DNA of 64,000 nt from Mycoplasmopsis fermentans PG18 (GTDB lineage Bacteria > Bacillota_I > Bacilli_A > Mycoplasmatales > Metamycoplasmataceae): NCBI RefSeq assembly GCF_000209735.1, contig NC_021002.1, positions 709,032 to 773,031 on the forward strand, in the 5' to 3' direction. The notes under the pieces are model-generated. The model was not told the DNA's origin and searched no databases. It worked only from the letters and a program-made list of their open reading frames with translations. The translations under genes and the position numbers were made by a program. Within the stretch, counting starts at the first letter, position 1, and the number at the start of each line of letters is the position of its first letter. This document shows positions 10,923-21,072 of this stretch, one piece after another.

Positions 10923-11915
10923 TTATAAATGTTCTTTTCTAAATTCAATCTCACTAGAAATTATTTCATCTAAATTAGTTTTTACTTCATAATTTAATTC
11001 TTTACATATTTTTTTATTTGAAGCTATTAATTTATCAGGGTCTCCTGCTCTTCTTAGACCATATTCAATATTTAATTTCTTGCTTAAATTTTTTTCAAAA
11101 GCATTTACAACTTCAAGATTTGAAAAGCCTTTTGAGCTACCAATGTTGTAATATAATGAAGTTTTTTCTTTAATCATTTTTTTTGCAGTTAATAAATGTA
11201 ATTCTGCTAATTCATATACATATACATAATCTCTTATGCATGTCCCATCAGGTGTGTTATAGTCATTACCAAAAATTTTGAATTCGGGAATTAAACCAAA
11301 AGCATAATAACTAATAGCAGGTATAAGATGAGTCGGTGCAACACCATTTTTGGTTAAATAACCAATTCTTTTACTTTTTGAAGCACCGGCAACATTGAAG
11401 TATCTTAAAAAAGTATATTTGAAATCACTATTTGTATTAGCAAAGTCTTTGATAATTTGTTCTCCAAAATATTTGGTTCTACCATAAGGACTACATGGTT
11501 CTTTTGGGTCTTCTTCAAAAAAATAACCATCGTGTAATGAGTTATTACCATATACTGCTGCTGATGAAGAAAATACCAAATTATTAACATTATGCTTCTT
11601 CATTGTTTTTAAAACATTTACTAAGCCTTGAATATTGGTTTCATAATAGTCAAGTGGTTTTTGTACACTTTCACCAACTTTAATTAAACCTGCTAAATAA
11701 ATTACTACATCTATTTTATTTTTTTTAAAAGTTAAATCTAATGTTTTTATATCTAAAATATCTCCATGAATGAATTTACTTTTTTCTTCAATAAATTCTT
11801 TAAATCCTGTTGAAAGATTATCATAAATAATTACTTTATTTTGATTTTCTTTATTTATAACTTCAGCTACATGGCTTCCGATATAACCTGCTCCACCAAT
11901 TAATAAATAAGTCAT
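10923..11915 (-). CDS. galE: UDP-glucose 4-epimerase
   Basis: 330 residues, the normal size for GalE. The Rossmann NAD site is GGAGYIGSH at the N terminus. The catalytic Ser/Tyr/Lys set is SSSAAVYG (residues about 119-126) and YGRTK. FLRYFNVAGAS and GDPDKLIAS are further family blocks. It interconverts UDP-glucose and UDP-galactose in the cytoplasm, supplying galactosyl donors for glycolipids or polysaccharides. GGAG stands seven bases before ATG. The glycosyltransferase gene 12 bases upstream is surely in the same transcript. An IS30-type element end lies 12 bases past its stop and may serve as its terminator. Confidence 0.95.
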   Translation of the reverse strand: MTYLLIGGAGYIGSHVAEVINKENQNKVIIYDNLSTGFKEFIEEKSKFIHGDILDIKTLDLTFKKNKIDVVIYLAGLIKVGESVQKPLDYYETNIQGLVNVLKTMKKHNVNNLVFSSSAAVYGNNSLHDGYFFEEDPKEPCSPYGRTKYFGEQIIKDFANTNSDFKYTFLRYFNVAGASKSKRIGYLTKNGVAPTHLIPAISYYAFGLIPEFKIFGNDYNTPDGTCIRDYVYVYELAELHLLTAKKMIKEKTSLYYNIGSSKGFSNLEVVNAFEKNLSKKLNIEYGLRRAGDPDKLIASNKKICKELNYEVKTNLDEIISSEIEFRKEHL

Positions 11916-11927
11916 TATTTCTCCTTT

Positions 11928-12935
11928 CTATTTTTTAACTTTTGGTATTTTATATAAAAATTTAGTAACAAAAACTGGTAAATCAGAAATTCTTCGATAT
12001 TTGATTTTTACATCAAAACCATTATATATTTCTAAAATTGAAGGATAAATATCTTTGATGAATTTTTTAAATTCTTTTTTTAAATTTCGATTTTTTAAAT
12101 TGATATAGTAAACACTAATCAAACTTAAATGTTCCATAAATAAGGAATTTACAGTTTTTTTAAGAATTTTAAAACTTACATCATTTTTTAAATTTGATAC
12201 TATGTTTTCTAAATTAAATTTGTAGGCTTGGTTGATACATTCAATTTTATTGATATAGTTTTTATCAAATGAAGTTAATGAATTGGTTTTTCTATGATAA
12301 ATTATAGAATAAATCAAAGTTCTTTTAAAATTCTTACATTTGGAAAAAATGTTTCCCATTTCTGCAATATCTTCATATTTTTTAACTTTGCTAAAATTAA
12401 CATCAATATCATATAAAAATTTTTTGTTGAAGAAATGTCCTCAAGCAAAAGTTGTGGTATTCAAATAATAATGCATTGGTGAAGGATTGATTTTCAATGT
12501 TTTAACAATATTATTGATAGGTATTTTAATACCTAAATCATCAAATTTATATTTAAATTGTGTTGAAAGTATTTCTAAATTAGGCTTTAAATATTTAACA
12601 CAACGTTCTATTATTTTAGGACTTAAAAATTCATCATCATCATCGATGAAAAAAATGAAATCTCCGGTAGAAGCTTCAATTAATTTGTTTCTTGAATATC
12701 CTGAACCAATATTAGTATCAGAAAAGATATATTTAACTCTAGAATCTTTAATGGTCAAATCTTCTAAGATTTTTCTTGTTTCATCATTAGAGGCATCATC
12801 ATGGAATAAAATTTCTAAATTTTCATAACTTTGATTAAGAATAGTTTTAATAGTGGAATTAAAATATTTAGCACTATTATGCAAGGGAATTAAAATTGAA
12901 ATTTTAGGTTGATATAAAGTTTTTTGCCTATTCAT
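11928..12935 (-). CDS. Glycosyltransferase family 2
   Basis: 335 residues. The GT-A domain begins with KISILIPLHNSAKYFNSTI, then FHDDASNDET (nucleotide-sugar Asp pair), and IFFIDDDDEF gives the DxD metal site near residue 100. There are no clear membrane helices, so it is a soluble or peripheral enzyme. AAAGGA precedes ATG 12935. Further upstream starts have no ribosome binding site. It is paired with galE downstream, so UDP-galactose is a likely donor (inference). The acceptor is unknown, most probably a membrane glycolipid. Confidence 0.85.
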
Positions 12936-13016
12936 ATTTTTCCTTTTAATATAATATATATTACTTATTTTACTAAACATTCAATAATTATCAATGAATA
13001 TAAATAATGTAAATTA

Positions 13017-13055
13017 TAAAAGTGAGATCTCTAAAACATGGGGTCTCACTTTTGG
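13017..13055 (-). terminator. Hairpin resembling an IS30 end, acting as terminator
   Basis: AAAAGTGAGA (about 13019-13028) pairs with TCTCACTTTT (about 13045-13054). The sequence is closely related to the ends of the IS30-type element at 9415-10910 and to the hairpin at 31250-31293, but no transposase is present. On the minus strand a T-rich run follows, so it probably ends the hydrolase transcript. Confidence 0.7.
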
Positions 13056-13084
13056 AATTAACAGTTTGCAAAAAAGTTCTATTT

Positions 13085-13966
13085 TTATTTATAATTTAAT
13101 TCTTTTTGAACTATTCAATAAATGGTATTTAATTTTTGATAAAATGCAGCATGTCCACATTCATTTAATTGCACAATTTTATAACCATAATCTTCTTCTA
13201 TTTTTTTAATTTCTTTTGGTGTCACAAATTCATCATTTTCACCATAAATAATTACACAACCATTTGGATTTGCAAATAAAGGCTTTACATGTTTTAATAA
13301 ATAATCTTTATTTAAAATTTGTTCATTTAATAGATAAGAAAAAGTTTCTTTGTTTTCATTATATTTGCTCGCTAATTTTTCAGCATTATAATCCAAGTTT
13401 CTTAAATAATAATCTTCAGGATTATAAACCAATGCTTTTAATGAATTTCTAGCATCTTCAACATTAGCAGGAATCAATCATTTTTTAAGATTAATTAGTT
13501 TTTGCTTATCGTCAACTAAAGCATAATTTAAAGGAGCTACCATAAATAACCTAGTTACGTTTTTGCATTCTTTTTTAGCATACAAACAAGGTACTGAACC
13601 CATTGAATGCGAAATTAAAATTACTTCGTGGTCTTTTAAAACTGTGTTAATAAATTCAACTACTATTTTGTTATATAAATCAAGTGTTATTTGACTATTT
13701 TTTCCAGATTTTCCACAACCAGGCAAATCTAAAGCATATAAATTGAAACGATGAAAGTTTCTATATTCTTCTCTTAATTCGTCATTATCGGGTGTATTTT
13801 CGGCCACTACTTCAGCAAAATCAATAAATCTAGTAAAGGTATTTGAATCAGAATTAAAACCGTGCACAAGTAAAACAGTTGCTGGTCTTTTTTCTTTTTG
13901 AAAACAATCTATTCTTTCATAATAAATTGTTTCGCCTAAAAGTTCAATTGATTGTCTTTTATACAT
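13085..13966 (-). CDS. Alpha/beta hydrolase
   Basis: 293 residues. The family blocks appear in order: VLLVHGFNSDSNTF (oxyanion hole), LYALDLPGCGKSG, ISHSMGS (nucleophile Ser in S.S.G), IIYGENDEFV (acid Asp) and NECGHAAFYQ (catalytic His). All members of a Ser-Asp-His triad are therefore visible. It is likely an esterase or lipase acting in the cytoplasm, since no signal peptide is present. AGGAGG stands five bases before ATG 13966. The gene lies nine bases after lplA and is co-transcribed with it. The substrate is unknown. Confidence 0.9.
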
Positions 13967-13975
13967 TTTAGCCTC

Positions 13976-14959
13976 CTAACCAATTAACAAGCTAACAATT
14001 TCTTCCTTAGTAACAGTTCCAAAATATTCATTCAAGTTTTTAATTTGATTTAAAACTTCTAGAATGCTTTGTTCATTTAAAGCTACATTACTAAATAAGG
14101 GTTCAATTTCATGAATATCTTTTTTGCTTAAAAAGTCACCTTCAAAAACTAATTGTTTAATAGTACCTTTTTCAATATTACCTTTAACTACTAAAATTCC
14201 ACCAGGAAATTTAGCTCCATTTTTATATTTAAAAGTTGCTGCTTTATTATATATTCATTCTTCAGAAGCAAATTTTTGTTGTAAAGAGTTTAATTGTTCT
14301 TGATATTTTGCATAATCAATATCAATAAATTCTCCTTTAAAATTCTTAACAAAATAATTAATTAGACGACTAATAAATTCTTCAGCTGTCATTTTGTTTA
14401 ATAATTCATCATAAATATTAACTACTCTAGATCTAACTGATTGAATGCCTTTAGATTCATACTTAATTCTTGCAGGATTAAGTGCTTTCGATAATTTTGT
14501 TAAATCAACATCAAATAATAATGTTCCATGGCTTACTATTCGATTATTACTAATATATTGGGCGTTACCACTTATTTTGCAGCCATTAACCACAACATCA
14601 TTGCGACCTTTAAATTGAGCATCTAGACCTAAGCTTTTAAGAAAAGCAATAATTGGAGTTAGAAATCTTTCATAACCGCCTTTTTTATCATAGTCAGTTA
14701 TGAAACTAAAATTAATATTGCCTAAATCATGATACACAGCTCCACCGCCAGACATTCTACGAGCTAATTTAATATTATTTTCTTTTACAAAAGAACGGTT
14801 AATTTCTTCATATGCATTTTGATTGTTACCAATAATAATAGCATTATCATGTTGATAAATTAAAAGTACATCACCTTTTAAATCATGATCATGCATAATA
14901 ATATTTTCTAAAGCTAAAGTAACATAAGGTGAAGTTTCCTTAATTCTAAAAATTTTCAT
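13976..14959 (-). CDS. lplA: Lipoate-protein ligase A
   Basis: 327 residues. The lipoate/biotin ligase core is seen in IIGNNQNAYEEIN, LARRMSGGGAVYHDLGNINF (substrate-binding RR.SGGG.V.HD) and the Lys-containing segment GRNDVVVNGCKISGNAQ. A C-terminal accessory domain follows, typical of LplA. The enzyme attaches lipoate via lipoyl-AMP to E2 subunits such as that of pyruvate dehydrogenase, or to GcvH. AAGGGG precedes ATG 14959. It is the first gene of a two-gene minus-strand operon with the hydrolase. Confidence 0.95.
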
Positions 14960-15095
14960 ATTAACCCCTTTACTATATGAATATATAAATTTAACTTTAT
15001 TTTATACAAAAAAGAATTTTTGTAAAGTAAAAGCATAAATTAATATCTTCAAAATTTTAAAGAAAATTGTACCAACCATTTTGTATATTTTTTTC

Positions 15096-15124
15096 TTGAC
15101 TTAATCCCAATAATGGTATATAAT
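15096..15124 (+). promoter_or_regulatory. Consensus sigma-70 promoter of the RNA at 15131
   Basis: The -35 box TTGACT is at 15096-15101 and the -10 box TATAAT at 15119-15124, with an ideal 17-base spacer. This is the best promoter in the window. It reads into a region with no ORF. Confidence 0.85.
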
Positions 15125-15130
15125 GATGTC

Positions 15131-15309
15131 GATGTGTCCCCTTTAGATGGACAATTACTATACCCATAGGGATAGTTGCTTAAGAGTATATAGACTCCTT
15201 TCTTTAGATAATTGAAAAGTGCTGTGCGCGGATGCTTTTCTCATTTTATTTCAAAATATTATATTAATCTTCAATGTAAAAAAAGGGCTCAAAAAAGTCC
15301 TTTTTTTAT
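15131..15309 (+). ncRNA. Candidate structured non-coding RNA or long leader, identity unknown
   Basis: The predicted transcript runs from about 15131 to the terminator at 15277-15309. It is much richer in G and C than its surroundings and has successive hairpins: TGTCC/GGACA (15135-15153), a bulged stem CAA.TTACTATACCC with GGGATAGTTG (15152-15178), GAGT/ACTC (15184-15197) and GAAAAG/CTTTTC (15214-15240). The phrase CTTTAGAT occurs twice. There is no reading frame. It does not show the marks of RNase P RNA, tmRNA, SRP RNA or the riboswitches I can recall. It may be an independent small RNA, or the attenuated leader of ptsG, which begins 334 bases after the terminator. Confidence 0.6.
15277..15309 (+). 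terminator. Terminator of the candidate RNA
   Basis: AAAAAAAGG (15279-15287 region) pairs with CCTTTTTTT ending near 15307, with a loop of GCTCAAAAAAGT. It is strong and nearly symmetric, so it may act in both directions. Confidence 0.75.
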
Positions 15310-15642
15310 TTAAAATTTTTGCTTTATGTGAAAGTTTTTTTTACCTCTCTAAAAATTTTTTCATTTTATAATCAAATTTCAATTACATTAACCTCTTTTT
15401 TAATAATTGATAAATTTATCTATTTTATAGGCTTTTTAGTAAAATATTTTTTTAAAGTTTTTCAATTTTTTAAAAAGATTATGATTAAAAAATTAGTATG
15501 GAATAAATTCCTTATTTTTTTCACATAGTTAATTTTGAAAATTATTTTTATTGATTTTCTTTTTATAATTTAAGAACCTTAATATTTATTATTAATATTA
15601 GATTTTAGGGTAATTTTATTAAATGTATATGAAAGGAGAAAA
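15310..15642. other. Very AT-rich gap before ptsG
   Basis: About 330 bases almost without G or C. An apparent 69-residue frame here is low-complexity Phe/Ile/Lys and I do not take it as a gene. TATAAT near 15566 could be a -10 box for ptsG. An AAAGGAG ribosome binding site lies at the end. Confidence 0.4.
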
Positions 15643-18243
15643 ATGACTACAGCACAAACTACAGGTATAGAAAACAAAAAATCTAAACCAAAAGACAATA
15701 GCCGTAAGGGAAATTTTCGTAAGATTCTAAGTAAAATCTCTGGTGCTTTCATGTTACCAATTTCCGTTATGTCTATAGCTGGTCTATTTCTAGGGGTTGG
15801 TGCAACAATATCAAGTCAATCAGCGATTGTTCTTAACAACAATCCATTATCATCTGCTGCTAAAGCTGGTATTGTAATTGGTGACTTTATTAAGTTATTA
15901 GGTGACCCAATATTTGGAGCAATGCCGCTATTGTTTGCCGCTGCCTTTGTTGTGGCATTTACCGACGAAGCCGGAGTCGGTGTCTTCGCCGCAATAGTTG
16001 GATACTTAGTATTCTCAGCAATACAAGCTCCATTTATTCAAAGTGTTATAGAAAAAACTAATATTGATGGCACTAAACAAGCTAGTGAATTAATAGGTAA
16101 AACAATACTTAAAGATGATAAAACAGGACAACTTTACTATGAAACATTAAAAGGATATAACATTCTTTGAATGACAGGTAAATTTGGTGCTGAAGTTAAA
16201 CAAGTCGTTGGTTCTTCATTAGGATTCAAAACTCTTCAAACTTCAGTTTTCGGTGGTATTTTTGTTGGTTTAATAGTTTCATACTTATACAACAAATTAC
16301 ACACAATTAAACTTCCAACTGTTATTTCATTCTTTGGAGGAAAACGTTTTGTTTCATTAATAACAATAGTTGCTATGATTCCATTAGCATTCTTATTCCT
16401 CCTTATATGACCATGAGTTGGTATTGGTCTTAGTTACTTTGGTAATAGTCTTGGCCATGTACCTTATGGAATTGAATCATTTGTTTTTGGTTATATTGAA
16501 AGATCATTAATTCCATTTGGTTTACACCACGCATTTTATGCACCTCTTTGATACACAAATGCAGGCGGTGATATTCTTAAAGCGCTTGAAGATTGAGAAG
16601 CAAGAGGAAATACTTTTTCAGGAGATGCTACTGCATTAACTGCGTACAATGGTTGAAAAGCTTTGATGGCTTCTAAACACAATGAATGAATGGGTGACTC
16701 ATATGCTGCTATTGGTGTAATGAAATTAAATTTCAACACTATAACATGAAAAGATGCTACACCAGCACATGAAGTTCATACATTACCTTTATATAAATTT
16801 GTTGCTAGTGAATTAGGCATTAAATTAGGTAGATTCATGCAAGGCAAATACTCATTCATGATTCTAGGATTACCGGGTGCAGCTGTTGCTATGATTTTAG
16901 CGGCTCCTAAAGAAAATAGAAAAGTGGCAGCTGGTACAGTTATTCCTGCAGCTCTTACTTCAGTTATTACTGGTGTTACAGAACCTATTGAATTTACATT
17001 CTTATTCTTAGCACCATGATTGTTTTGGGGATTCCATGCATTCTTCTGTGCATTATCATTCTTGTTAGCTAACGTTCTTGGCGTTCACATTGGTATGTCA
17101 TTCTCAGGTGGAATTATGGACTTAATCATCTATGGCATTATTCCTGTGATGAAAGGTACAAACTTCTGATGAGCATTAGCAGTCGGAGTTCCTTACTTCT
17201 TTATTTATCTTGGTGGTTTTTACTTCTTCATCAAGAAATTCAACTTGGCAACCCCAGGTCGTGGTGAAACAGTTAGATTATTCACCAAAAAAGACTTCCA
17301 AGCTAAACAAGATGGAAATGATGAAAATTCTTCAAGTAAAGATACTTCAGCAAGAAACGCAAGAGAATATGCAATGATTCTTGCTTTAGGCGGTCCAAAA
17401 AACATCGTTAACACAAATAACTGTGCTTCAAGATTAAGATATGATATTAACGATAGAAACTTAGTAAATGAAGTTGAATGTAAGGCAGCAGGTGCAGTTG
17501 CACTTAAATGAGAAGGTGATAAACACGTTCAAGTTATTGTTGGCCCTGTTGCTGAACAAATGAATGCTAACATTAGAAAAATTTTAGCTTCAGGTGAATT
17601 AGATGACATTGTTGTTGAAGCAAAAAGCGAACCAACACAACCAGTTGTAGTAGTTGAAGCTCCAACACAAGAACAACCTACTGTTCAAGAAACCCCAGCA
17701 GTTACACCTGAACCTCAAGTTGAAACATCATCAATGACAGAAACTAAATGAGTTGACGAATCTAACGACTTAGAACGTCCAGTTGAATTCTTTGCTCCAG
17801 CAGTTGGAGATGTAATTCCTCTTAGTCAAGTACCTGACGAAACATTTGCAAATAAATACTTAGGTGATGGTATTGCAATTCGTCTTAAAGCTGAAAAGAA
17901 AGCTTCAATTTGAGCTCCAGTTTCAGGTACTCTTGAAACAGTATTCCCTACAAAACATGCTTATGGTATTACAACAGAAGAAGGTATTAAAGTACTTATT
18001 CACATTGGTGTTGATACTGTTGCTTTAAATGGCGAAGGTTTCGAAACCAAATTAAAACAAGGCAAAAAAGTTAAAGCTGGTGACTTGTTATGTACAGTAG
18101 ATGTTGAATACTTATCAAACCAAAATAAAGTAAGTGATGTTATCGTTGTAATTCTTAATGAATCAGAACACAAACACATTATTGATACAGCTCTTGGCGA
18201 AAAAATGACTAAACGTGCTGACAAATTAATGCTTGTTAAATAA
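15643..18243 (+). CDS. ptsG: PTS glucose-type EIICBA component
   Basis: 866 residues, TGA read as Trp. The EIIC domain with about ten membrane helices fills residues 30 to about 530 ([20 protein letters not shown] near the start, [16 protein letters not shown] near its end). EIIB follows, with the phosphorylated Cys594 in [13 protein letters not shown] Pro/Glu/Thr-rich linker of some 50 residues leads to EIIA, with active His787 in [17 protein letters not shown] and the partner His in PTKHAYGI. It imports and phosphorylates glucose or a related hexose, taking phosphate from HPr. AAAGGAG precedes ATG. It is a single-gene transcript with its own terminator, lying downstream of the candidate RNA, which may regulate it. 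Confidence 0.95.
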
Positions 18244-18258
18244 TTTAACTTACAAAGT

Positions 18259-18285
18259 GGACTCGAATTTGCGAGTTCATTTTTT
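18259..18285 (+). terminator. Terminator of ptsG
   Basis: GGACTCG (18259-18265) pairs with CGAGTTC (18272-18278, one G-U pair), then ATTTTTTATT. Confidence 0.8.
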
Positions 18286-18335
18286 ATTATTTCAAAAAAG
18301 AGTAGAATAAAAATATAGATAAAAGGAGGACTAAC

Positions 18336-19061
18336 ATGAAAAAGAAAATACTTTTATCAAACTTAATTTGAAGTTTACCATTATTACCTTTAAGCACATT
18401 AAGTTGTAATAATCAAACTTCAAACAACAACTCCAAAGATTTTGAAATAGTTAACAATGAACTAATATCTTTTAACAAAAATAAAAACTACGCGGGTGAA
18501 ATTACTTTACCAGAAGGTATAACTAAAATTAAAAATGAAGTATTTAATGGTTTTGATAAAATAACTAAAATTCATTTACCTCAATCTTTACAAACTATTG
18601 GAAACAAAGTTTTTGCCTATTGTGTTTCATTAACTGAAATTACATTCCCCGCAAATTTGATTAAATTAGGTGATGGTGTTTTTTATGGTTGTAGAAGTCT
18701 AACAAAAATTATCTTCAACAGTCAACTTCAAATAATTGGAAAAGAAACTTTTAGCCATTGTAATTCAATAGAAGAAATAAACATTCCAGATACTGTAAAT
18801 TTAAACACTGAAGGTGCTTTTGAAATGTGTTTTAATTTAAAAACCGTTCATATCCCAAATAACACAACAATAATTAAAACTAATGCCTTTAAACAGTGCG
18901 AATCATTAGAAACATTAGACTTAACAAATACCAACGTGAATCAAATACAAGCAAATACATTTAAAGGATGTACAAACCTAAAAGAAGTTAAGGTCAAAAA
19001 AGACACTCAAATAGACCCTCAAGCAAGCGATAATAATTCAATTTTTGTTTTTAATATTTAA
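18336..19061 (+). CDS. Lipoprotein with BspA-like leucine-rich repeats
   Basis: 241 residues. The signal peptide ends in PLLPLSTLSC, so Cys24 is the likely lipid anchor and the protein is exposed on the membrane surface. The rest is about seven repeats of the BspA/LRR_5 type with the pattern I....F..C.SL..I..P, such as IGNKVFAYCVSLTEITFP and LGDGVFYGCRSLTKIIF. In other bacteria such proteins bind host fibronectin or fibrinogen. That function is inference here. AGGAGG lies seven bases before ATG. Its original terminator seems to have been split by the IS3-type element that starts 98 bases downstream. Confidence 0.9.
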
Positions 19062-19181
19062 ACAAAAATTGAATGCAATTTTTACTTATTACATTTTTTT
19101 ATAGGCTAATTAGAACAAAATAATATCAAAAAATGAACCCTTGTTTTTAAGCAATGGTATGAACCCCAAAAATTGGACTTT

Positions 19182-20018
19182 TTAATTATGTTTGGACTTA
19201 TTCCTGTATTGGACAGGACTAAGTCCTTTTAATTTATTAACAATTCTGTCATTATTATAATATGAAATATATTCTCCTAAAGCAGTTTTAAATTCTTTAA
19301 AACTATTAAATTTCTTTTCTTCTCCAAATCAAAATTCTCTTTTTATAACACTAAATAAACATTCAGTAGGACTATTGTCTAAACAATTTCCCTTTCTTGA
19401 CATGCTTTGAGTTGTTTGTTTTTCTTTCAAATAATCAATATAATCTTGATGAGTGTATTGTCATCCTTGATCAGAATGTAATAATACATTTTTTAAGCTG
19501 TGGCCATTCTCTTCTACGTTTTCTAACATTTTACCAACCATTCTTAAATTAGGCGATTTAGAAATCGAATAACCTAAAATCTCTCTGTTTTCAAAATCAA
19601 CTACAGGAGAAAAATATGCTTTTTCATCATTTTTTAATTTAAATTCAGTAACATCTGTTCCTAGTATTTTCAAATATTTATTATTTGAAAAATTTCTTTT
19701 GTATCTGAAGAAATCTTCTGTGATATTTTCTTTATCTAAAAGCAAGTTTGGAATGTTTTTGTGAGCATCACCTTTGAATGAAGAATATTTATTTTTTCTT
19801 CTTAGCGTTTTGCCGAAAATATTCATTGCTTTCATTAATTTTTGAACTTTTTTATGATTGATTATTATTCCTTTATTTCTTAAAGCAAAAGTAATACGTC
19901 TATAACCGTATAGTCCTTTATTATAGTTAAATAAGTCAAAAATAACCTTTTTTAAATTTTCATCTTTATCAGGTTTATTTTGTGATTTTAATATCTCATA
20001 AAAAGTTGACTTTTTCAA
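19182..20018 (-). CDS. IS3-family transposase OrfB (integrase domain)
   Basis: This is the DDE integrase of an IS150-type element. Visible catalytic residues are Asp in LGTDVTEFKLKND, Asp in LLHSDQGWQY and Glu in DNSPTECLFSVIKREFW. The HTH_21-like block GLYGYRRITFALRNKG comes before them. TTG 20018 is the first internal start, but the frame stays open upstream (KFQITIELRQEFKKLFF...) into orfA. As in other IS3 elements the active protein is probably an OrfAB fusion made by -1 frameshifting. The overlap is around 20086-20110, where the minus strand has the purine run AAAGAAAAA. No inactivating lesion is seen. Confidence 0.85.
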
Positions 20019-20083
20019 TTTAATTTTTTCTAATATTAATTTAATAAAAAATAGCTTTTTAAATTCTTGCCTTAGTTCAATTG

Positions 20084-20515
20084 TTATTTGGAATTTTTCT
20101 TTGTTAGTGAGTCTTTCAATTGAACCAAGGCGCTCACTTTTTTTGCTATCGCATTCTCCAATTTGAGTATTTTATTTTCTTCCTTTAATTGTTTAATTAA
20201 TAAATCTTTATTTTCTATTTTATTTTCAATATTGATTTTAAAATTTGTTGCCTTTTGAGCATCTAAATTTATTTTAGATTTTCTTCCTTTTTTCTTTTCC
20301 ATAGCAAAAGAATTATAACCAAACTTTTTGTATTTTTCTATTACTGAATAGCATGCTGAATAAGAGTTTTCCATTATTTTAGATATTTCTAAAATACTAA
20401 ATTCTTGAAAATATAATTCGATAATTTTTATCTTTTGATCAAGTTTTAATTTTAAATAACCTTTTATATCTCTATTTCATTTGTTTCTTTTTACTTTTTT
20501 AAATTTAAATTGCAT
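20084..20515 (-). CDS. IS3-family transposase OrfA (helix-turn-helix)
   Basis: 143 residues. A helix-turn-helix domain (residues about 20-60, FSILEISKIMENSYSACYSV) recognises the element ends. A basic linker with KKKGRKSK follows, then a leucine-zipper-like coiled coil (ENKDLLIKQLKEENKILKLE) for multimerisation. The stop is at 20084-20086. OrfB overlaps in the -1 frame. ATG 20515 is 42 bases inside the right inverted repeat end. A diverged, frameshifted copy of the first part is found near 31.3-31.5 kb. Confidence 0.85.
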
Positions 20516-20583
20516 AAAAATGAACCCCTTTCCAAAAAGTCCGGAATTTGGGGTTCACTCTACAAAAGTTCATTTTTTTATTA

Positions 20584-21072
20584 TTATTCTGTTTGTTCTT
20601 TTTCAACAACTTCAATATTGAAGAAATACTTTCTTCAAGTTAATCTCAATTTTTGATTTTTAGTTACTTTTTTCTCATCAAAATATTCTAAGTATAAATC
20701 ATCAAAGAAATGCATTGGACAGGCAAACGATCTACCTTTACTAATTAATTTTAGTGATAAATCATCTAACACTACTTCAACATTTTCACTAATATGAAAC
20801 TTGAAATAATTGTCTTTATTTTTAACCGCTGAAGGATTAATTGAGATACCTACTTTATGTACTCGTTGTAACTCATTGAATGCTTTAAATCTTAGATCAC
20901 CATTGAAATTAAAATACCCTGGATTATATTTAATTTCTAAATGTCTCATTAATTCTTCAAGAGTAGCAAATGGTCTTGAAGCTCATAACCTTCTACTGAA
21001 TGTAAAAAGTGAAGGACAATATCAGTATCTATTTTCGATTATGTTAACTTTATAAACTTTAATTTTAGTCAT
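20584..21072 (-). CDS. Conserved hypothetical protein at the end of the ula operon
   Basis: 162 residues, not recognised. It begins MTKIKVYKVNIIENRYWYCP and has aromatic and basic blocks (LFTFSRRLWASRPFATLEEL, NPGYFNFNGDLRFKAF) and no membrane helix, signal or known motif. It appears to be a soluble mixed alpha/beta protein. The ATG overlaps the last codons of the upstream HAD gene (A-ATG-AC-TAA), which implies translational coupling and membership of the ascorbate-type operon. The C terminus is acidic (NIEVVEKEQTE). Confidence 0.75.

Larger units (their letters stand above)
19160..20557 (-). mobile_element. IS3-family insertion sequence (IS150 group), apparently intact
   Basis: 1398 bp with terminal inverted repeats. 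The left end TGAACCCCAAAAATTGGACT (from 19160) matches the complement of the right end, TGAACCCCAAATTCCGGACT (ending 20557). It carries overlapping orfA and orfB on the minus strand with all three catalytic acids. I see no clear target-site duplication (GTA at left, CTC at right). The flanks AAAAAATGAAC (about 19127-19137) and GTTCATTTTTT (about 20568-20578) are inverted repeats of each other, suggesting insertion into a bidirectional terminator between convergent genes. A 291-bp relic of the same element lies at 31298-31588. Confidence 0.9.

Noticed and set aside
15319-15528. A 69-residue ORF rich in Phe and Ile before ptsG
   Set aside because: Low-complexity translation of an almost pure A+T stretch, with no ribosome binding site.
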